Shown in pieces: positions 48,601 through 61,648 of a stretch of DNA of 64,000 nucleotides; the first letter of the stretch is position 1; each line of letters opens with the position of its first letter. The notes below the pieces were generated by a model. The model ran no database searches and was not told where the DNA came from. It saw nothing but the letters and a program-made list of their open reading frames with translations. The position numbers were made by a program, and so were the translations under genes. The DNA comes from Cloeon dipterum (Eukaryota > Arthropoda > Insecta > Ephemeroptera > Baetidae). Location of the stretch: contig NC_088786.1 in the NCBI RefSeq assembly GCF_949628265.1, forward strand, positions 10,292,001 through 10,356,000, in the 5' to 3' direction.

Positions 48601-51600
48601 CGCAGTATTTCATCTTGTTGAACGTTCACTCGCGTTTTATTAAATTAATCATTGTATCTGCTTGTACACTTGCACCCGATTGTGTTTATTTTGCCTTGAG
48701 TGGCGAGGCAGGTTTGTGCAAAAGAAGTCTGCACCTGAGGACAATGTGCCGGCTCCAGTCGTATTGTTCTGAACGGCAAAAAGCTGCTTCTCTTCGGCAT
48801 AAATGGCCCACTTATCGGAGGCAATCCGCATCAGCTCTTTGTGCCGTTTGACATTAATAGGCCGATTTTGCAACACACTCTCGCGCGACTTTGACATTCT
48901 GCGATTATTGAGGCTTGAAAAAAGTTTCGCCTGGCTTTGTTATTATGCAAACGGACTGGCGTAACTTGAATCCTGCGTGAAGTGCGATCGAGATATCTTC
49001 TAATTGCTTGCTTAACACAAATGCGTGTGTTCCTCGTTTTCCTTACTTCACACACGTACACATTGCGCGTCATTTAGTCCAGCTGGATTGAGTTTCGTGA
49101 AATTGTAAATATTGTAAACAACACGCACGCATGTTGTCGGCAAAATGCTTACCGGAATCCTGGCAGTTTTTTTTCATTTCGTATTATGGAAATGAGAAGC
49201 AGGCGTCGGACACCTCGCCAACTCTGACGTAATTTCCACTCTTTGTTGTTTGAAGAGTCAGCAAACATGCATGTCAGCCGCGTAAATATCTCCTGGCTCA
49301 TTAAACGCGCCCGCGTGGGCACAAGGCAAATTAAGACTGCCATTCTTCGTTCCGCACTGTAAAATCAAATTGCAAGACAATTTGATTTTCACGACTTTCG
49401 CCCAAATTCACTCGTTCTTGATTGCCGCCTATTCTTTGTCAGACGAGGTGTTAAATCACTCACCGCCCAAGCAGTTGTAAATTATACAGCCGCAATTCCA
49501 CCGGTTTGTCATCATGATTTTATTGCTTGATTGCAGGTGGGTCCAGATACGACGATGAGCCAGACCGAGTTGGGGTAAGTTGCGAAATTGTTTGTATTTA
49601 CATTAATGTTTAGCCATAGGAAATTATTTGCCTCTTTATTAAATTGCCTTGTACGTCACAAAACGCCAAATATGATCTGTAAATCGCCAACCATTTGTAA
49701 ATCTTAGTAAAAAATTTTTACCAAATAAAGTAAACTCCTAATCTGAAAATTCGGCAATGAAAAGCGTAGTATTTGCAATTCAATGTTCACTGGAATAATT
49801 TTTTTACTTTTTTACCTCACAGATCGGTACTAAGAGTCGATCGGGAAGTCTCCCGAGACGAACTTTCGCCACCCCGGGCAAGCCAGGACCAACGGGGCCT
49901 AGCTCAGGTGCGTTACCTCAGCCGCTGCATTTTGATTCCCATAATTTTACTACAGCCATCTCAAGATAATAATTTAATACACATTCTCAGCTCAGTTTTT
50001 TCCTTACATGGCTCATGCTTTTGAACAGTGATTTGATTAACCCAGTCTTGTCTCGAACTTTACTTATATAACTTACTGTGAGAACTTAAATTATGATTTT
50101 TCCTTTTCCGGGTTGAAATTCTATTATTTTGTTGACTAATCTGGAATCTGGCACCTCGTTTGCATGCTCAGTTGCGGGACTACCCCCTCCATCAGCTACA
50201 GTCAGAAGGAATACATCACTTAGGAGAGCTGCCTCGAGTGCAGGTGAGTGCCCACGATATCAATTGATTAACGGTCTGTGTTGCCATGCAGTATTAATAA
50301 CTAATTATTTGCATCCGCAATAATTTGCACGAATTTAAAGCCATTTTTTCCCAGGTGGTCAAGCTGGTGCCTTGGACGAAGATGCGTTCATCCGACAGTT
50401 CGATGAAGTGCCCACTGCGCAACTGTTTTCGGCCAAAGATTTGGACGAGCAGATGTCACAGCTTCGAGCCACCATAGAAGATGTTAATAAGGACTGGTCC
50501 AAAAGAGTAGATGCTGTAAGACAATGTTCCTGATATCGTGAACTCATATTATGCTGAAATTTGCAATTTTCATCAGCTGAAACGTGTTCGGTCGCTAATA
50601 CTGGCCGGTGCAGCCGATTATGATGATTTGAAAGAACATCTTAGACTCCTTGAACCGGCATTTATGGCGTCTGTTAAAGATTTAAGGTGATTCAAAGTGC
50701 CTGTCTGATCCACTTGAACTGAACTCATTATGTGTGTACAGGTCCCAGGTTGTGAGAGAGGCTTGCATCACAATAGCCTTCCTTTCACAAAATCTGCCAA
50801 ACAAGCTGGACCATTTTGCCGAGATGCTGTTGCCGAGTCTAGTGAATTTGATACCAAACTCAACCAAGGTGATGGCCTCCTCTGGTTTTGTGGCGGTCAG
50901 GTTTATCATCAGCCACACGCATGTTCCACGACTCATCCCTATTTTGACCAATTGCTTGAGCACTTCAAAAGCCAAGGAAATCAGGAGGGCTTGCTGTGAA
51001 TTCTTGCAACAAATGATGAACACGTGGCCAACACACACTTTAGAGAGGCACATCAACATCCTGCAAGAGTCGATCAAGAAAGGAATAGCAGATGCTGATT
51101 CTGAAGCTCGATTGTCATCTAGAAGGTATGTTACCAGAAACATTAAAATATTTTGAAAAGAGAGCATTCAACATCTTGTTACTCATGTTGCAATTTTTAT
51201 TTAAATAGTCACATAAACAAACAAATCTCCCATTTTAGGGCCTTCTGGGGATTTCAGTCCCACTTCCCTGAGCAGGCCGACAGTCTACTCAACTCTCTTG
51301 ATGGTGCATACAAGCGGCAGCTACAGATGGAAGGTCCGTCGATGTCTGCGTCTAGCTCGAGCAGCTCGCTGCACCAAGACAGGGGCCGCGGCGCCATCCC
51401 CAGGTCCCGGGCCTCCAGCGTCACAGGTAGTGCAGAGAACCTCTACCGAAACACGTCCCACTCAGGGATGGTTCTGCCGCGTCGGTCAGGCATTCCGGTT
51501 CTTTCAAAGTGTGACTCAGGTTCAGTGAGACGACGTTTGATATTCTTCATGTCTCATTGTTTACCTTAGTTCGTATTATCACCCTGAGTTGCTTTGATAT

Positions 51601-54600
51601 ATATTTTATTTTGATACGTTTTCAAGGCACAAGATGATATTTTCGCTTCGTCACGCAAGAATCCACTTTGTTAGTCTCTTGTTTATTAAGGATTTGAGTT
51701 GTGCTCACGCTTTTTTCTGGTAGAATTAGCATGCTTCAGGTTACTATTTTATCAAAAAAATGTCATGCTAGTTAAGCCAAATTAGGTATTAATGTTTTTT
51801 ATTGTGTTTGGTGTTGCTTTATTTTTCAACTAACAAATTGCTCGTCTTCACTCTCAGACCGTCAAAATCCCATGGCCTCTCCCCGTCATAGACCCATTAC
51901 GTCGGGAACTTCGACTCCAGTTCAGCTACGTTCCAATTCAGCTATTGATCTTCAGGCAGCCCAGCGAGCTAGGGCCCGAGCCCAGTATGCCGCAGCTGCT
52001 CGTCTTAAAGTTGGTTCCGGTGCTTCACTGCGTGAGTGTTACTTTAGTTGCCTTTAATCAAGAGTACTTGCATGACACTAATTTTTTATTTGCAACTTTC
52101 ATGCCATCTCTAAATTTAACAGGAGATGAGTTCGCAGGTAAGCAACGAATTGGCAGGCTTCAAACTTGAATTAAAATTTAAAAATAAATTAAAACGCGCA
52201 TTTATGCACCAAATTTGTATTGTGCTTATTACGCTGGGCTTGGGCTGGATCCTTTGAGTCCCCATATTGTAAAGATTTGTTGTATCTTTTTGTAGCACGC
52301 CAGCGCAAAACATCAGATTCTGGTATGAATGCGAACACGATTACGTCACCAGAGAGAATGGGTCGAACGAGGACCAGAGTAGCTGGTGTTTCGCAATCTC
52401 AACGTAATTTTTACCCGCCTCTCAGGATCGATTTCCCTCTAATTTTAATTAAATCTGCAGCTAGCAGTAGGTCTGGCTCACCTTCATCTAGACTAAGTTA
52501 CGCCACATACCGTGAAGGAAACGCAATTTTGGACTCAGGCCCGATGTCCATGGGCTCAATTAGCCGTCCTAGAAGACTGGGAAGTGGCATTCCAAGAAGC
52601 CAGGGAGCCAGCAGAGAGGGCAGTCGGGACCCAAGTCCCAATCGCTACGGAGGCATCTCGTATGGCTCAATGTTGAGGTACAAAACTGTTCCACAGAAGA
52701 GAACTATTATTTTAAATGCGATATTTTCATACAGAGCAAGGACTGGTTTAAATTATGGAACTCCTCAATCTGGACAGAGAACTGTCATGGCGCAGAAAAT
52801 TTTGCAACAGAGCAGGGAGGCTGAGAATGCTCTCGCAGATGCATTGGTAAATTTACCAATTTGAAAGTATTGTTTTGTATAATGACCACATGTTTAGAAT
52901 TTTGAGGAGGATTTCCAGAAAACACCAACCAGGAAAACCAGCAGGCTGTTTGATGATCATTCCGATGAGAGTGAGACCTCCAGTATTTGCTCTGAAAGAT
53001 CATACGACTCATTTAGGAGACCATCTGATGTGAGTAGATGACGATTGTGTGGTACTCTTATGTTCCGTCTTATTTTTTGAGTTGGGTGTCTAAATTTGTG
53101 TTTTCTTTTGTGTGCTTTTATGTTCTGTGTTTCCGTCGACCATGTGTTTTGTGTGCTTTTTGGTGGGTTTCCTTCCAAATAGTACTGGACCAACTCTCAA
53201 CAAAGACATTTCCAGAACAGTCTTTGGGAACAACCAAAGGTATGAATGCGAGTGGGCTATATAAAATCACCCTTTCCTCTCTGAACTTTTTATTTTAATA
53301 ATTTGTGATATGTTTAACAAAATTCTTAACATCACTCTTGTTTGTAGGGTATTGGTGACTTCATTATTAGCTGTGCAAGTACTCACTGGCAGGACAGGAA
53401 GGAGGGTTTAGTTGGATTGCAACGATATTTGCAATCTGGGCACAAACTGACATTTCAAGAACTTAGACAAGTCACAAATATCTTCACTAAAATTTTCATG
53501 GATTCGCATACCAAGGTATGAACTAATTTCATTGACACTCTTGATATCTTTAGTTAAATAAACTGATTTTGTTCATCGATTTTCAGGTGTTTAGTTTGTT
53601 CCTGGATGCTGTCAATGATCTGATCACAAGTCACAACAATGATCTGCATGATTGGCTTTACATATTGATGACTCGCCTTTTCAACAAACTTGGAACGGAT
53701 CTGCTTAACTCTACCCAAAAGAAAATCCACGTCGTATTGGAGAATATCAGGTAAATTAGTCATATCTAGTGCATTCTGTCTCTGAAGCAAAATTTTCCTC
53801 GTAGAACCAATTTCCCCGCGGAACTTCAGTTTGGTGCTATAGTGCGGTTCTTTGTGGATGCTACCCAAACTCCCAATATGAAAGTCAAGTTAACTGCATT
53901 ATGCTATTTGGCTCAATTGGCCAATGCGATGGACCCAACTGCAATCAACGGTGGCGGAAGGGATACAAAACCGGCTCTCACAAAAATAATAACATGGACA
54001 AACGACCCTAAAAGTGCTGAAATTCGGAGAGCAGCCGGCGCTGCTCTGAATGCCCTGTTCAACCTCAACGTCCCAGCAGTAACGATCATGCTCTCAGAAA
54101 TGCCATCTGAGTACCAGGTAGATAACTACCTCTTGTTTGAAAATCATTGTTGAAACATCAACTTTAAAGGATATCGCGCAGAAAGTTGTCGCTCAGCACT
54201 CTCGATATGGTGGAGCGGACAGCTCTTTGCCCTCATCGCCGCGAGTTGGATCGCCTGGCACGCCGACTCAACGCTCTCTGCATAAACAACTGGACGACGA
54301 GGATGACAGCTTGAACGCAGAGGACATCCACCGCTCCCTCCAACGCACGACGGCCGAAATCCAGAACTACAGCTTTGACGGTAGCAAATTGCTAGACAGA
54401 GATCGTGATACCACTTCTCAAGATTCAGGCATTAGCCAAATGTCAGCAGGTGGACACGGCGACAAGTTGGAGGAGAAGTTTGAGGAAATGTCAATCGCGA
54501 CCAAGAAACTACACAGCAATGTAAGTAGAGAATGCTTGACGCTGCGAGCCGCAAAGTGACGTCCGTTTCAGGGGTGTATGCAGTCGCCTGCCAGCAGGAA

Positions 54601-56529
54601 CTCGCCAACGTTACCAAGACTAACTTCAACGCCGTTGAGGGAGTTCAATGGCTTGGACAAAACGCCAAGTAGAGACGGCTCTTTTGACGCCACAGACAAT
54701 GGGTTGTTGAATAGAGGTGAGCTCTCTTTTTGAATGTGCAATAAAGTCAAATAAAATTTAGTTGATTTCTTCTCAGAAAATCACCATCCTGAAAACCCTG
54801 AAGCGTTTCAAAAGTTGATGGAAATATTGGGCGTGGAGAAGGAAGTCGTAGGCAGCGGAGGTGAAAAGATTTCCTCTCTGCAGCAGTTGGCGAGAGTAGT
54901 TAAGGAAGGCAATGCTGCTACTATTGTTGAAAATTTCAAGTATTTACAATGTTTATTTACAAATAATCTGATTTCTGACCTCACACTTACATTTAGGTTG
55001 CTGCTAAGGGTTTTGTTGGAACAGCTGGGCAGTTCTGACTCAAATTTAAGAGTTCAGGTTTTGCAAGTGTTGACGGAGATGTTCCGCAAGTCCAGTCTTG
55101 CTACTAGTTTTACCAATTACGTTGAGCTGTTGGTTCTGCGCATTCTACAGTGTCACAAGGATCCCGTGAAAGATGTGAGTAAAATTTATTTAACCATGAC
55201 ATAATTCAATGCTCCATACTTTATTAAAAATCATGAAATTAGGAAGAAATATAAAGGGGGAAGTTATAAGAGGGGGTTTTGAATAATTTGCCAGAGTATT
55301 CTACATTTAGCCAGTAATTTTTCTGGAATTTCGTGTTTTCTGTAGATTGTTTATTGGAAGAAAGAATTTGAAAATTGGTCACTTCACCTGCTGCGAAAGC
55401 CATAGGTTTTGAGGCCGCACATAAGATGGTAACAGTGGTTACTTTCGATATTAAGGCTCTTACGCTGCTATTTCTGACTCAATCCTGTCACTATGCATTC
55501 TTGACTTACATTTTTTTATGTTCTGGAAACAAAAATCGGTTCAGCCAGTCGCCATAGAATCGGGATAAAATATTTTATCCAAGTAAAAAAATCTTTCCAG
55601 ACTTTTCTACAGTAATGATATTCTTTATTTGACTTTTGGCATGCACATAAATTCAAATAAAGAATATTGTTACTGTAGAAACGCTGGGAAAGATGTTTTA
55701 CTTAGATAAAATATTTTATTGATTGGCTGGACTGATTTTTGTTTCCAACAAGTCAAAAGAAACCATTTTAAGGGCTGAATGCACAGAAGTTTGATTGAGT
55801 CTGAAATTTAAGCATTTATTTGGCACAGATAGCATTTAATTGGCGTTGCTAAGAAAGGTATTCTGCTTAATTATAAATAATGGTAATTTTTCCATATTTT
55901 CTCATTTTTGTCCTGTTTACCTCATTCCTGCAAGAGATGTTAGATGTAAGGCATTTCTCTTCTACAGCCGTTGTTGACTTATTTTCTGCAAATTGTAACA
56001 TTCATTTAGTTTAAAGATAGTTTTGTCTGCATATTATTTGTTAAACATTTCCTGATCTTGCTGATTGCCATGATTGCAGGTCGTAAGAGGCGCAGAGCTA
56101 TGTGCAGCTGCCATGGTGTCAGTTTTACCGAGCGACCTGGTGATTCGGGTGCTGAGCCCCTTGATCACCACGGCTGAGTTCCCGCTCAACCAGGCGGCCA
56201 TCAAAATGCTGAACCGACTGGTTGAACACCAAACAGGCGCCGAGGTGCAAGCACACTTGGGCGACCTGATGCCACTCCTGCTGAAGGCTTACGACAACGA
56301 GGAGAGCTCTGTGCGCAAGTCGGCAGTCTTTTGTCTGGTGGCGCTACACAACTGCATCGGTGAGGAGCCACTCCAACCACACTTGGTCAGTCTGACGGGC
56401 AGCAAACTCAAGCTGCTCAACTTGTACATCAAGCGCGCCAAGCAGGAAACAATGAACAACCAGCCACCGTCTAGCACAACACCCTCAACTTCGTCACCAG
56501 CATCACCCAAGAACATGCCTGCGCTATAG
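39699..56529 (+). CDS. CLASP: CLASP (CLIP-associating microtubule-stabilising protein)
   Basis: Ortholog of Drosophila orbit/chb and vertebrate CLASP1/2; stabilises microtubule plus ends and acts at kinetochores. Twenty-seven exons close in phase to 1523 residues (human CLASP1 about 1538): 39699-39866, 39923-40028, 40347-40515, 40577-40753, 40818-40891, 49537-49574, 49823-49907, 50172-50243, 50355-50515, 50577-50686, 50742-51125, 51239-51519, 51858-52031, 52123-52137, 52296-52403, 52461-52677, 52735-52846, 52898-53029, 53183-53239, 53348-53515, 53587-53750, 53805-54117, 54170-54520, 54572-54716, 54777-54939, 54997-55174, 56080-56529. TOG1 (VEIYRHVGERLRQDL) is in exons 1-5, TOG2 (LRSQVVREACIT, HTHVPRLIPILT) in 9-12, TOG3 in 20-23, and the C-terminal CLIP-binding domain (LTGSKLKLLNLYIKRA) in 25-27. 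The Ser/Arg-rich linker has two EB1-binding SxIP-type motifs (RSGIPVLSK, GSGIPRSQ). AATAAA at 56556-56561 and 56780-56785. Confidence 0.96.
40892..49536 (+). other. CLASP: 8.6 kb CLASP intron 5
   Basis: By far the longest intron in the window. It holds a CpG-rich island around 44380-44720 with an alternative first exon (44593-44719). Otherwise I see scattered short ORFs of no recognisable family and no nested gene. Confidence 0.7.
44593..44719 (+). other. CLASP: Alternative first coding exon of CLASP (short isoform)
   Basis: ATG at 44593 opens MWLNGSTGGQPATCALPPPP and runs through DEDDRWILMFDNVLKHPGG to a GTAAAA donor at 44720. The exon ends in phase 1 with a G, exactly as exon 5 does, so it can splice to exon 6 at 49537 and give a 1334-residue protein lacking TOG1. 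Vertebrate CLASP2 beta/gamma forms likewise start downstream of TOG1 from their own first exons. The surrounding sequence is CpG-rich. Confidence 0.65.
52123..52137 (+). other. CLASP: CLASP 15-base microexon
   Basis: AG at 52121-52122 and donor GTAAGC at 52138 bracket 15 bases adding RDEFA-type residues in phase. Skipping also keeps the frame. Confidence 0.55.
55498..55763. repeat. Long inverted repeat (MITE-like hairpin) in CLASP intron
   Basis: Arms of roughly 110-130 bases (about 55498-55632 and 55653-55763) are imperfect reverse complements around a 20-base loop. Matching blocks include GGAAACAAAAATC, ATAAAATATTTTAT, TTTCTACAGTAA and TATTCTTTATTTGA on both sides. No coding capacity. Consistent with a foldback or miniature inverted-repeat DNA element; no clear target-site duplication was seen. 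Confidence 0.75.
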
Positions 56530-58691
56530 ATTTGATAGGTATTTTTAAATACTGAAATAAAATTCCTACTGCGGTTTTGATAAATCCTTGCAAGTTCAAA
56601 TTATTATAGTTGTGTAATTATTAATGCAGAAATTCACTAGCCACAAAACTTCCTAGTTGTCGTTATTCATTAAATTGTGTACCACAGTCAACAAAAGGCT
56701 AGGTTATTTATATTATAGTGTGGCAAGATTTCTTGCTTAATTTTCAGGGTTTTGCAAAATCCTTAATCTTATTTTTATGAATAAACTAACAGTACCCAAA
56801 CTTAGATATTTCTAGGTGGTAACTTTTGATATAAAATGCTCTATCTTAGTAAACTTCTGGTGATAATTTTTGTTTAGAGCCCAGCTCGATTTGAATTTTG
56901 GTAAAATTCAGGATTCTCGCTGATGATCCTTAAGATCAGTTTGTTACAAGCGTTGAAATTTTCCTCTAAGTTCAACTTAACCTGATTGCATTATATTCGT
57001 TGATTTTAAGATTTTTTTACATTGTTTTGCGTATGTCTATAGATTTGTATAATTTCCTCTTGAAGAAACTTTCAAAAATATGTTTTTGGCATTAATTATG
57101 TTAATTATCATAGTTTTCCCATTTATTCCACAGAAAACGATCTAATCAAAACCATGTTTCAAAACTTTGAACAATTCACTTTTAAAACTCATCTTCTTAA
57201 TTGCTTTCTTTTCTTCTGACATAAATGTGTAATTTTCTTATGTTCCACAGATACGAGATGAGGAAGTCCCGAGTGAGCTCGCACGCCTACCGATGCTTTG
57301 TTTTTGGTTGGGCAGCGTTTTGCATCTAGCCTCTTTTGAATATCCCCTGTCAATGTTGAAAAAAATAACTTTATAAAAGACATTCTGCTCTAAAATAACT
57401 TGGATTTTCAAAAGCTCTTGAGTGGTCCGCTTGTTAACAATGGGATGTAACTGCAATTAATGAAACTAGCTTTTCAAAATCACATTTTGATTGATACAAC
57501 TCAATTGACTGGGCTAAGACTTAGAACCACTTTTTGCATTTTGGTTGGGATCAGTCTTGTGATTTTACTTTCCAATTAGGATTGCGTGTCTTACGTACCA
57601 AACTTTCGACTGGACATCCACCTCACCGCCTAACACTAGTCCTCTTTATATCAAGATTGGTTCTGACATTTCCAGCAGCCTCCCCCATACTTAATTGATT
57701 TATTGTTAATTCTTGTAAATATCTGTAATCTACTGTTAGCTCTTAATTAACTTAGATTGTAATTCAGTTCCTTAACCCCCTGATTTGAAGCCAATATATG
57801 TCACCACCTCGACTCTTGAGAAAAGCATTGTATTAACCAAGGTTGTGTCTCCCGAGATGGAAAATCCGCAATCACCTGATTTCTCTCCCAAATATGATGT
57901 GTACGTAGTTTATTTTTTTATTCTTGCTAATTCATGGTGGCCAAATGCCTACGATATCGCGAGCACAAAGGCTGAAAAGCTCAAAATGGTGTTGCTATAG
58001 ATGATATCTTTTTTTGAATCTTCAATTTACGTGTAGATGGACAGACATCTCTTTGCTGAAGCTACGACCACTAAAAATATCTTTTCGCCGCCAGTGGATA
58101 AATAGGTCAAATTAGTTGTTTTTATCGCAGCCGCAAATTTAGTTGCTCTTGTATTGCTAAATTAATTAGGAAATTGAGTGTGGTGTTATCATATTGCGAA
58201 TAAAAAATGTTTTTATTAAAACAAAATCATCTTCAATGCAGTTCCTATCATTTCAAAAATTTGGTCATTTAGGTTGAGATTTCTAGTAATACCCAGTTTC
58301 TTTCATACAAATAGTACCTTTATTTCATAACAAAACAACTTAATTCACTTTTCATGATTCAAAACGATACGGGCAGCAAGAAGCATGCCCAAATGACAAT
58401 CCCACTGAGACAAGATTGTCATAATTTCAAATAAATATTTGTGAATTAAAATCAAGCAGGCCAAGAGATTTGCAGAGTATCCACGTGCTTTTTATGAGCC
58501 CCTGGAAAACAAACAATACATAATGGGTAAAATCAGAAAATCAAAATATTTATGAAGTACATATACAAAGAGAGAGGAAAATGTTAGTACAAATATAATA
58601 ATATAATTAATTTCATCATACCAATTGAACTATTAAGAGCTGAAAATTTATTTTAAATTTGATTGATGTTGATTATGATTTAAAGGAACTC
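56530..58691. other. CLASP 3' UTR and SEC61 gamma 3' flank
   Basis: AT-rich convergent 3' region with two early AATAAA signals for CLASP (56556, 56780). The minus-strand AATAAA near 58320 may serve SEC61 gamma. Short ORFs such as 57785-58000 are not supported as genes. Confidence 0.55.
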
Positions 58692-59085
<394 letters not shown>

Positions 59086-61648
59086 AGCTGAGCTGAAAAG
59101 CATAAAATTTAGTCATTCTGGTTTATGCTCGGAATTTGAAAGCAATTTTGTGCAGCTGGCATAAAATTATAGATGAAATAATGAAATAAATAGTTTTTGT
59201 CTGCAAATTTGTATGATTACTCGAATTGGAACTCTTTAGTGTACATCTGAGAAACGAAAATCATCTATACCTTGTGTTTTCCGGGTTTTAGTAGACAAAT
59301 TTAAGCGGATTTTGTGGCCGACTTCAGACTTCAGCTGCTACGGACAACAGTGTGGAATACAGACAGATCAGCGACAGCGACACGACAACGTTTTGTGTTG
59401 CCCTAAAATTCCACGTCGGCTGGTGGGGCGGGGCTATTGTGGCTGACGCTGAAGGCAACACGACCAATAAAAAGCAAAGGAGTTCTAACGCGGGAAAGTT
59501 AATTGGTTTTTCTTCCAGCAGCATAGTGATAGTCTCGGTCCCGAAAAATATTTCCTTTTACCGGAACTTCCTGGTGGCCCTGTGAAGTATTTTCCCGGGA
59601 ATTCCCGCTCCCGATTATTATTTCCCGATTCCTCACGCTACCGTTTTCTTTTTTTCTGCAAAAATTTAAAAATCAACCGTAGACACCGTGTGCGTTGGTA
59701 AATTTATTCTATGCTCGCATAATTAAAAACACTATTATTCTCTTGAAAATTAACAATTAATTATTGAAAATTTAAATATTCACAAAAACGCCATTTTTTC
59801 CTGGGCCACATAAATATTAACGTTACAAAATTCGCTTTTATGTAAGTGAGATCACTGACACAAAATGATAAAAAAATTATTATTAGATTAGGAACTCCCG
59901 ATTTTTAGAATGTGAAAACCAGAGCGGACAGCGCGAACGTCAGTGAAAGAAAATTCTGCGACATAATTTAGTAAGCGAATGATAAAAAAATAAATATTAC
60001 AGCCTCCAACTTCGCAAATAAAGTTACCAATACCAAACCGTCAAAAATGAATAAAATACAAAACAGGCATGCCCTCACAATTATCTTAAATCATTTCAGG
60101 GAAATTGAAAGTGAGTTAAAGAATATAAAATTGGACTCTGTTCCCGGGAATTCCCGCTCCCGTCCCGACCATGGCTTCCTCTAAGAAATTTTGCTCCTGG
60201 TACCGGGAATTCCCGGGAGGTTCCGGGAGTCCTGAGAGCCATTCCCGTCCAGGCGAACGCACAGAAATCAGACCTTAGCTGGAAGCAGGAGTCGTATATG
60301 CATCCCGCATATATTGCGAAACATGATTTCTAAACTTCCGGAGTTCAGACGGTACTCTGACTTTTCAAAGTTCATAATACAATGGGAAACGTCTGGGAAA
60401 CAAAGGTTGGAGAGCGATCGTGGGAGAGCAGGAAAACAATAATCAGCCGAGCCATCATTATTGCATCGCCGTCTCGACTCCAATACTACGCACGTGGCAT
60501 GAACGAAACCAGCAATGCTATAGGAAGTAGTCACCAGTAGTCAGCAGTAGCTTGATCATTAAGGTTTTTTATAATAAGCATATTGTTAGAAGCATAACAC
60601 CTCTATAGTAATCGAGTTTGCTAAGACCTATCTTGCCCGGGAGAGTGATTTTATGACCAGAGTAAGCCCATTAGCTCATTAGAGATACCCTTATAAAAAT
60701 ACAATACATCACGTACAGTACGCCTAGCAAACTAAGGGCAAACTGTGCCGTACAACAGTGCTTCAGTGCCGGTGGTATATCATTTCAATTTGTCACAACA
60801 CGAGAACCAAACACAATTTAGCCGAGGTCTATATGGTGGACCAGAACAAAATTGGCGTACACTAGCTTGGTGGGATGTGGCAAAAGGATGATCTTGTGGT
60901 GTTACAAAGTGGTACCAAGGAAGAGGGAGGCGACTTCTGCTGCGTGCAACCTCACTGGTTTCTAACTTCAACGATATATAATATTTATTAAAATAAAATG
61001 TTGTCGAAGTAAATTATAAATATGCACGAATATATTGGTGCAGAGGAATGAAGTTAAATAATGGCGGATATGCTTTGGAGAAATAATAATACACTTAATA
61101 CAATTAACTAAGTTCTATTGGATTCAAAAAGTTTGTAAGCTTATATCTGTCAAAAGTACACATTAACAATGTTGCAAAGATTGAGGTCGAAACTTTCAGA
61201 GTTAATGACGCTGGTCAAAATGTTGATGCTCCAGTTTGACACATACGGCTAAAAAGGTTAGAGATCGAGCGATAGTGAATCATGCAAAAACTGTATTCCG
61301 AAACTGAAATCTACCATCACATCGCACATCCAATATAGCACAGTTTAAAATGTGTGATTTGCATTAAGTATGAATACAAATTGTGCATGATGAGGATCAT
61401 ACATTAATCATTATTAAACTACCCAATGTTTGAAATGTAAAACAAAATACTTGATTTTTGCAGAAGTAAATTTTATTTCCATATTGATTATCTTATTTTA
61501 TCCCTTTTATCCCAATAAAGATTCCAAATTGCGCTAGTAATCTTGCCAAATATTTTGCATTTAATAATAGTTGGTTCCATTCGTTCCGTTTCATAGCCAT
61601 AAGTCGTCATCCATTAAGACAAATGCTCTCAAATGTAGTTTTTGTTTC
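59086..61648. other. Intergenic, SEC61 gamma upstream to protease gene 3' end
   Basis: Contains the probable SEC61 gamma promoter and first exon (about 59270-59350), a region of dispersed CCCGGGAATTCCCG-type repeats (59530-60250), and then AT-rich sequence with no supported gene. Confidence 0.5.
59592..60250. repeat. Unclassified repeat region with CGGGAATTCCCG palindromes
   Basis: An identical 22-base block containing the CGGGAATTCCCG palindrome occurs at 59592-59613 and 60141-60162 in the same orientation. A third related palindrome is at 60203-60217, with scattered TTCCCG and CCGGGA words nearby. The roughly 530 bases between are AT-rich and non-coding. Probably pieces of a dispersed repeat; the family is not recognised. 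Confidence 0.5.

Noticed and set aside
57785-58000. 71-codon ORF downstream of CLASP
   Set aside because: Unrecognised, lies in the CLASP 3' region and shows no coding signature.
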